Assembly: GCA_012295275.1 (NCBI GenBank)
Contig: CM022665.1
Coordinates: 44,284,652-44,348,651, forward strand
Source: Chrysomallon squamiferum
Taxonomy: Eukaryota; Mollusca; Gastropoda; Neomphalida; Peltospiridae
Length of the DNA: 64,000 nucleotides
Direction of reading: 5' to 3'
The notes under the pieces are model-generated. The model saw only the letters and a list, made by a program, of their open reading frames with translations, ran no database searches and was not told the DNA's origin. This document shows, piece by piece, positions 59,058 through 64,000 of the stretch. Each line of letters begins with the position of its first letter. Within the stretch, counting starts at the first letter, position 1. The position numbers and the translations under genes are program-made.

Positions 59058-59063
59058 TTTATT
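59058..59063 (-). terminator. POLR2I: Candidate POLR2I poly(A) signal
   Basis: AATAAA on the gene strand, about 345 nt after the stop, followed by GACTTGTTGTAATATG (GT-rich). Confidence 0.6.
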
Positions 59064-59408
59064 GCAATTAAATATCTGATTGTACATTATAAAAATAAAA
59101 AACAAATAACACTCATTTTCAATATTTTATAACCTTGTCTTTTCATGAAAACTTTTTCATCTGAACTTACTTTCTTGAAATACAAAAGCAATTCTTGTGA
59201 CAGGGAGATTCTTGATTCCTTGCATCAACTGTGCTATATACTAATACAGCATTATCAAGTTATTCATGCTGTAATGTTACCCAATCTTCAGCAAATTTTG
59301 TTGAGCCTATCCAACAGTAGTTATGGATTTTTCTTTCTTTCTATTGAATATAATAACCAAAACACAGAGTTTTTCTCATCTTAAGTTTTCAGTGTTAAGT
59401 GACAACGT

Positions 59409-59471
59409 TCACTCAGTCCACCTGTGACAACACTGGTTGTTGGTACAAACATAGTACAAGCGCATCCCTTC
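59409..59471 (-). CDS. POLR2I: POLR2I exon 5
   Basis: [20 protein letters not shown] and TGA (59409-59411); acceptor atttcag. Confidence 0.96.
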   Translation of the reverse strand, partial: EGMRLYYVCTNNQCCHRWTE

Positions 59472-62104
59472 CTGAAATTAAATTTTAAAAATGCATTAAC
59501 AAAATTGAATAATTAATTTATGAATATTTCAAGGTTTTAGATTTAATATTTAGATTATTAACAGTTGACATAAACGTTGTTCTTCTGTAACTAAAAGCTA
59601 AAGATATCTACCATAATTGCAACAAATTTAACAGCACATATATATTTATGTGTAATGTTAAATGTATATAGATACATATATATATATATATTTATATATA
59701 TGCTCTTAAATTTGTTGCAATTTTGTTAGATATTTTTAGCTTATAGTAACAGAATAATGTTTATATCATCTGTTAATAATCTAAACATTAAATCTGAAGT
59801 CTTGAAATGTTCATACGTATATTATGTACACATATATATATATATGTGTACATAATATACGTATGAACATTTCAAGATATATGTATATATGTATATATGT
59901 ATATACATACATACACACAGACACACACATACGTATAAAACATAGCATGCATGCATATATATATATATACATACATACACACATACAGCTGGTCATTCTT
60001 TTTAAACAAATGGTCAGAGATGTTACTGGGTAAGACTCACCTCTGCTTTGGTGCTGTGTGACTGAAAGAACACAGCCTCCTTTGTGCCACATTTTTTACA
60101 TGTGTAGTTCTCTGTGCGCGGAAGTGTTGGATCTGCAACCACGTCACCAACAATCTGCGTCAGTTCACTGGAAAATATCAAATAATAAATAAGTAATAAA
60201 TGCTTAGAAACTGTTTGTTGGTAATAAATTAAATAATAAACAAATAATAACTAGGTGTTACTCTGCTTATGGTCAAAAGAAACTTGAGATTTCAAGAAAA
60301 TGAATGAACGAATGAATGGTTAACAACACCCCACCCCAAAAAATATATATTGGCTATTGGGTGTCAAACAAAGGTAAATATAACAAAATGGTGAACATCC
60401 TCTATTTAAAAAAATCAAAATCAAAATCAGTCAAAACACAGTGCAAAGAGCTGTGTAGAAAGTATCAGACTATATTTAATTTATGATAAAATTCTGTATT
60501 TCTTAAAAAAAATTCAAAACAAGTTCAGGATGGAAATGAAATGATTCCATCACACCTATATGACCAAATATATTTTTATTTTTCTGTCTAAGATGATCGC
60601 ACTCCACAAAAATGTGGTGCATTATCAGAGTACACTGATATGGTCGATCCTTCTTCAGGATAAATGAATGGGTCAAACAAGTCTCGACATTTATGTTAAG
60701 AGATTAAAGTTGTTATTAATAATAGATATGAATAATACTAACATTAGGCAATCATTGTTAATAAATTACAAATTTGTAACAAGTAAAATTATAAATACAA
60801 AATATTTAAAGTGTCCAAAAATTACAATTTTATCAAACTGATTATGGTCAAATCATATTTAAGATTTGTGTTGTTTTAACAGGTTAAAGATTTATTAAAT
60901 TAATTTATAGTGGCTATAAAAAACAATATATATATATATATATATACAAGCACTTACTCAACTTCGTGCATGATCTTGTTCACATATATACATCTGTTGT
61001 CAGCAACTTGTTGATAATCGCAGTTTCGACACTGGAACAAATTTATTAAATTTTGTAAAATGAAATACAAAAAAGCAGTAAATAAAAAATATACATTTCT
61101 TACAAAAAGACATATATTAAGTAACTTTGTACAATACATTTGTAAAATAAATTTATTAAATTTTGTAATATGAAATGCAAAATAGTAGTAAATAAAAAAT
61201 ATACATTTCTTTAAAAAAACTATATATTAAGTAATTTTGTACAATACATCTGTAAAACAAATTTATTAAAAAATAAATAATTACATATAACCAAAAAGGA
61301 AATAATTAAATAATTATAGTACATTTCTTCTTTCTTTTCAAACAGTTTCAATTATGTCCAAAAAATATATTTAATCAGTAAAACCAAATGTCCATTTATT
61401 CAAATTTCGAGTTTAATCTGTATTTATTTTATTTGAAATAATGATTAAATGAATAATAATAATAAATTGTTGATTAAATAATGATAATTATTTGTTAAAT
61501 AGTATTTAAAAATAAATACATTATTTGATAATTTATTTAGCAAAACTATTAGTGAATTTGTTCACTGCCCTTGCTTGAAGTGAAGAAACAACAAAAATCA
61601 AAATTTAATTACTTACTGCATAAAGCAAAGTTTTATTTTCCTTGTCTTCTTTGGGGTACAGCATATTGTTACTATAAGTCAGAGACAAGAAAAAACAATA
61701 AATATTAATGTTACCATAAATATAACGTATTATTTGAAACAAAACGTTGTTTTGATTTCTCTTATTGAAGTTATTCTCTTGTGCAAGTTGTAGATCATAG
61801 ATGTATTACGTTATACTTATAGTGTTGAAATTATTCACTCAATCACTGAATTATCACAGGTAAGGAGGCAGATATATAATAATATCCTGCAGAATAAATA
61901 CTGATTTAAACATACTATATAATTAAAATAGTTATTATAATTATGTTGTTTTAAACTTTTGATTCTTGCTTTGGGAAAAGTCAGTAACTAGTAACAATTA
62001 CAAACTATATTCTGTATAATATTTTTATATACTGACCATTCCTTACAAAATCTAATACCAACGAAACCTGGCCCATCGGAATTTGCATCAAAACTGAGAT
62101 CCAT
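59409..62104 (-). CDS. POLR2I: RNA polymerase II subunit RPB9
   Basis: Small zinc-binding subunit of RNA polymerase II, involved in transcription fidelity and elongation in the nucleus. Five exons join in frame: 62037-62104, 61617-61671, 60958-61031, 60041-60167, 59409-59471, giving 128 residues (human 125). N-terminal zinc ribbon C20-x2-C23 and C42-x2-C45 (FCKEC, CRNC); linker with HEVDELTQIV; C-terminal ribbon C89-x2-C92 and C117-x4-C122, with VFFQSHS and the ending HRWTE. All eight cysteines are present. [20 protein letters not shown] replaces the human N-terminus [17 protein letters not shown] (remembered). An ETS-type CCGGAA lies at 62171-62176, about 70 bp upstream of the start, consistent with a housekeeping promoter. 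Divergent from SCCPDH. Confidence 0.97.
59519..59815. repeat. Imperfect inverted repeat, about 120-nt arms, in POLR2I intron 4
   Basis: Left arm from 59519 (TATGAATATTTCAAG...) to about 59642; right arm about 59695-59815, its reverse complement at roughly 85% by eye. Both arms share AATTGCAACAAATTTAA and TTTAGATTATTAACAG. Spacer is AT repeat. Confidence 0.88.
59801..59876. repeat. Perfect 76-bp palindrome
   Basis: 38-nt halves with no loop, from CTTGAAATGTTCATACGTAT to its exact complement ending at 59876, centred on an (AT)n core. The first 15 nt are also the end of the right arm of the neighbouring inverted repeat. Confidence 0.96.
60041..60167 (-). CDS. POLR2I: POLR2I exon 4
   Basis: 1 nt plus 42 codons, [20 protein letters not shown] to STKAE; donor gtgagt. 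Confidence 0.96.
60301..60700 (+). mobile_element. Possible dispersed mollusc-type repeat in POLR2I intron 3
   Basis: TGAATGAACGAATGAATGGT, TAACAACACCCC and TTGGCTATTGGGTGTCAAAC resemble, from memory, an abundant non-autonomous repeat of mollusc genomes. The segment to about 60700 is less AT-rich than its surroundings (for example GATCGCACTCCACAAAAATG, GGTCAAACAAGTCTCGACAT). Boundaries and family are uncertain; no coding capacity. Confidence 0.4.
60958..61031 (-). CDS. POLR2I: POLR2I exon 3
   Basis: 24 codons plus 2 nt, [20 protein letters not shown] to MHEV; donor gtaagt. Confidence 0.96.
61039..61265 (-). repeat. Tandem duplication, 110 bp period, in POLR2I intron 2
   Basis: AAATTTATTAAATTTTGTAA at 61039 and 61149; copies match through AGTAAATAAAAAATATACAT and TTTTGTACAATACAT. 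Confidence 0.92.
61617..61671 (-). CDS. POLR2I: POLR2I exon 2
   Basis: 1 nt plus 18 codons, [18 protein letters not shown]; acceptor cttatag, donor gtaagt. Confidence 0.95.
61672..62036 (-). other. POLR2I intron 1
   Basis: 365 bp, no further element seen. Confidence 0.7.
62037..62104 (-). CDS. POLR2I: POLR2I exon 1
   Basis: 22 codons plus 2 nt, ends FCKE-TG|gtcagt. Confidence 0.95.
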
Positions 62105-62960
62105 GTTGAATGATAATCTGTGAAAATGAAAATATACTTCTTCGAAATAAATTGCGTCGCTGTTCCCAAACCGGAAACAAATTTTCTTTCAGATTTGTTG
62201 CTCGCTATTTTTAACCATTTAATATGCGCACCTACAATTTGTTAAAATGTTAAAACAAGTGAATCTTTTTTAAAATTATATTAAAACCAGTTTAGTGAGT
62301 TAAACTAAACCTCTTTAATATCACCACTTGATATAGTCGGCGTTTTTACAGTTCATAACTAATAATTATATGCTTTCAGGGAATAATGCAGTTGTACGAC
62401 TGAAACGCAGGATTTAGACGCAAACAGCGAGTCAAACCCCTCCAGTTTACCCGATACATTTTTTTGTTTATTTCGGTTTTTGGACGTTTTTTAATTGTTT
62501 TGTTTTTTGTTTTTTGTATATTTTGTTGTTTTGTTTTTTGGGGGTTTTTTTGTTTTTTTGTTTTTTTTTCTAAATCCTTGTATCGAGATATCCTTCGATG
62601 CACTGAATAAATTGAAAATAAACAAATAAATAAATAAAAATAAATAAAATAAAATAAAATAACCACCAGAGTTAAAAAAAAAAATTTTCTCTAACAAAAC
62701 GATCACTCTGTTAACAATACTAAACAATGAAATTAGAGACAGGGTTTTAATCTGATTTCATTTCTAAAGAATTCATCGATATAATTACATAACAAGTATT
62801 AGCAACAGCTGTAAAACAAATATATTAAGCAAATTACACAAATGAAACTTGATTATGCGGGCAGACCTATGCTCTTTATGAGTGGCGACCTCTCTAGGAA
62901 TGGAAACCACATTCTGAGTTTTTAGAGAAAGTATTATTCAGTTATTTTTACGATTTTTAT

Positions 62961-63003
<43 letters not shown>

Positions 63004-63229
63004 ACAAACAAAAAATTCAGTTTCACAGGTTTTTCATATTTATATAGTTAATAAGAGCGCTTAAAACATTTTTATTCATTATTTTAATCGATTTAAAAAC
63101 TCTGCTCCAAACAACTGTTCTCAGATTTTTAATTTTTAAATTAATTTGGACTCTTTTAGTTTTTATTTTGGCTAATTCAAGACTGAAATATTTTCCAGCA
63201 AAAAGAAAAAAGAGAACTAAAACTATAAT

Positions 63230-63304
<75 letters not shown>

Positions 63305-63556
63305 CTTTGACCTTTGTCTTTCTCTCATTCTCTATATGTTACATAGGTACGCACACACACAAACACATATACATACATCTGTCTTTTGAATAATTTACTA
63401 ATATAATTCTGATTTAAAAAAAAAAAAAAAAAAATAAAAAAATTCACGACCTCCCCTCTTGAAAAGCACTGGACACCTCCCTAGAAAATTAACACGTACA
63501 GAGAGCTCTGGATTGTTAAGTCTTTTATTACTGTGTTAGTTTCAGTGAGGCCAGAA
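62105..63556. promoter_or_regulatory. POLR2I/SCCPDH divergent intergenic region
   Basis: 1.45 kb. ETS-type CCGGAA at 62171-62176 near POLR2I; GT-rich and T-rich stretch at 62461-62570; (CA)n at 62962-62995; (CT)n at 63234-63300; poly-A near 63418-63434. A 3' splice-like TTAGTTTCAG ends at 63545, so a non-coding SCCPDH 5' exon may lie upstream. Confidence 0.5.
63234..63300. repeat. (CT)n microsatellite
   Basis: About 67 bp of uninterrupted TC dinucleotides, 257 bp upstream of the SCCPDH start. Confidence 0.97.
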
Positions 63557-63737
63557 ATGGACGAGGACAGTAAGAAATTCGATTTGGTCATTTTTGGTGC
63601 ATCAGGTTTTACTGGTAGTTATGTCGTTGAAGAACTCGTCAAAAATTCAGAATTTGAGTCAGGACTGACTTGGGCCGTAGCAGGCAGGAACGAGTCAAAA
63701 CTTCTTGATGTCTTAACAAAAGTATCTTTACACACAG
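63557..63737 (+). CDS. SCCPDH: Saccharopine dehydrogenase-like oxidoreductase, first coding exon
   Basis: 60 codons plus 1 nt, MDEDSKKFDLVIFGASGFTG to VLTKVSLHT, donor gtggga (63738). The GASGFTG Rossmann nucleotide-binding loop and WAVAGRNESKL match human SCCPDH (VVFGASGFTGQFV, WAVAGRSREKL, remembered). SCCPDH is a lipid-droplet/membrane-associated protein of uncertain activity. The rest of the gene is beyond the window. MDED is the first ATG; upstream in-frame codons lack ATG. The following intron begins with a (GT)n repeat (63755-63789). Confidence 0.93.
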
Positions 63738-63761
63738 GTGGGATATGGTCGTGTGTGTGTG

Positions 63762-63798
<37 letters not shown>

Positions 63799-64000
63799 TT
63801 TTATGTACATACCCATATATATACTATATATATATATCAATTAATAGTTACATAATATTACAGTATAATAAATGAAAAATACATGATTTCAGAGTTCCTT
63901 TTTACAAATATTATGTATATATGTATTGAAGTCCATACATAGTATATGTTTGTACTTATGTATGTATGTATAAATAATATGTTTGTATGTACATATGTAT
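63738..64000 (+). other. SCCPDH: SCCPDH intron 1 (partial)
   Basis: (GT)n at about 63749-63789, (AT)n at 63815-63838 and TATGTATGTA words to the window edge. Confidence 0.8.

Noticed and set aside
59811-60092. Minus-strand reading frame with Cys/Tyr/Ile repeats ending in POLR2I exon 4
   Set aside because: Only the first part overlaps a real exon, in a different frame; the rest is TA/CA repeat and the palindrome.
1-64000. CRISPR array, rRNA, intact tRNA, prophage or insertion sequence
   Set aside because: None seen; repeats are micro/minisatellites and eukaryotic repeat remnants, and gene structure is eukaryotic throughout.

Overview
This is a eukaryotic nuclear window: very AT-rich, intron-rich, and full of microsatellites and minisatellites. 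I can assemble five protein-coding genes, all clearly animal. The sequence points to a lophotrochozoan, most likely a mollusc. Evidence for that is the invertebrate-style orthologues, plus dispersed-repeat fragments that resemble, from memory, repeats common in mollusc genomes (60301-60700, and 'GGGGACATAAC' words near 8390 and 8480). The class of mollusc cannot be settled from the sequence. There is no prokaryotic content, CRISPR array, rRNA or intact tRNA.

Layout: (1) 934-1900 (+) holds the last two coding exons of a kinesin light chain gene (KLC). (2) 8040-13841 (-) is a complete six-exon ENOPH1, the methionine-salvage enolase-phosphatase, with an unusual acidic C-terminal tail. (3) 19025-50559 (+) is a complete RRBP1/kinectin-family gene. 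It encodes an ER-anchored, lysine-rich, long coiled-coil protein of about 1110 residues in at least 26 coding exons, with two further in-frame candidate cassette exons. (4) 59409-62104 (-) is a complete five-exon POLR2I (RPB9, RNA polymerase II subunit). (5) 63557 to the right edge (+) is the first coding exon of SCCPDH. Gene orientation alternates: KLC and ENOPH1 converge, ENOPH1 and RRBP1 diverge, RRBP1 and POLR2I converge, POLR2I and SCCPDH diverge. I joined exons by hand from GT/AG sites, reading-frame phase and remembered homologue sequence. All four complete or near-complete models keep frame through every junction.

The genes are mostly housekeeping and do not form a pathway. One suggestive pairing is KLC (motor cargo adaptor) near an RRBP1/kinectin gene (ER receptor family linked to kinesin and ribosomes).

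The most interesting structures are inside introns and in exon architecture. The RRBP1-like gene has a coiled-coil exon pair present three times where the human protein appears to have one. It also has an array of about nine extra copies of the tail of exon 4, several flanked by consensus splice sites, and an 18-nt microexon. A 297-bp imperfect inverted repeat runs straight into a perfect 76-bp palindrome in the last POLR2I intron. A nearly perfect 48-bp-arm hairpin lies upstream of ENOPH1. A small CpG/E-box/CRE cluster sits inside ENOPH1 intron 1.
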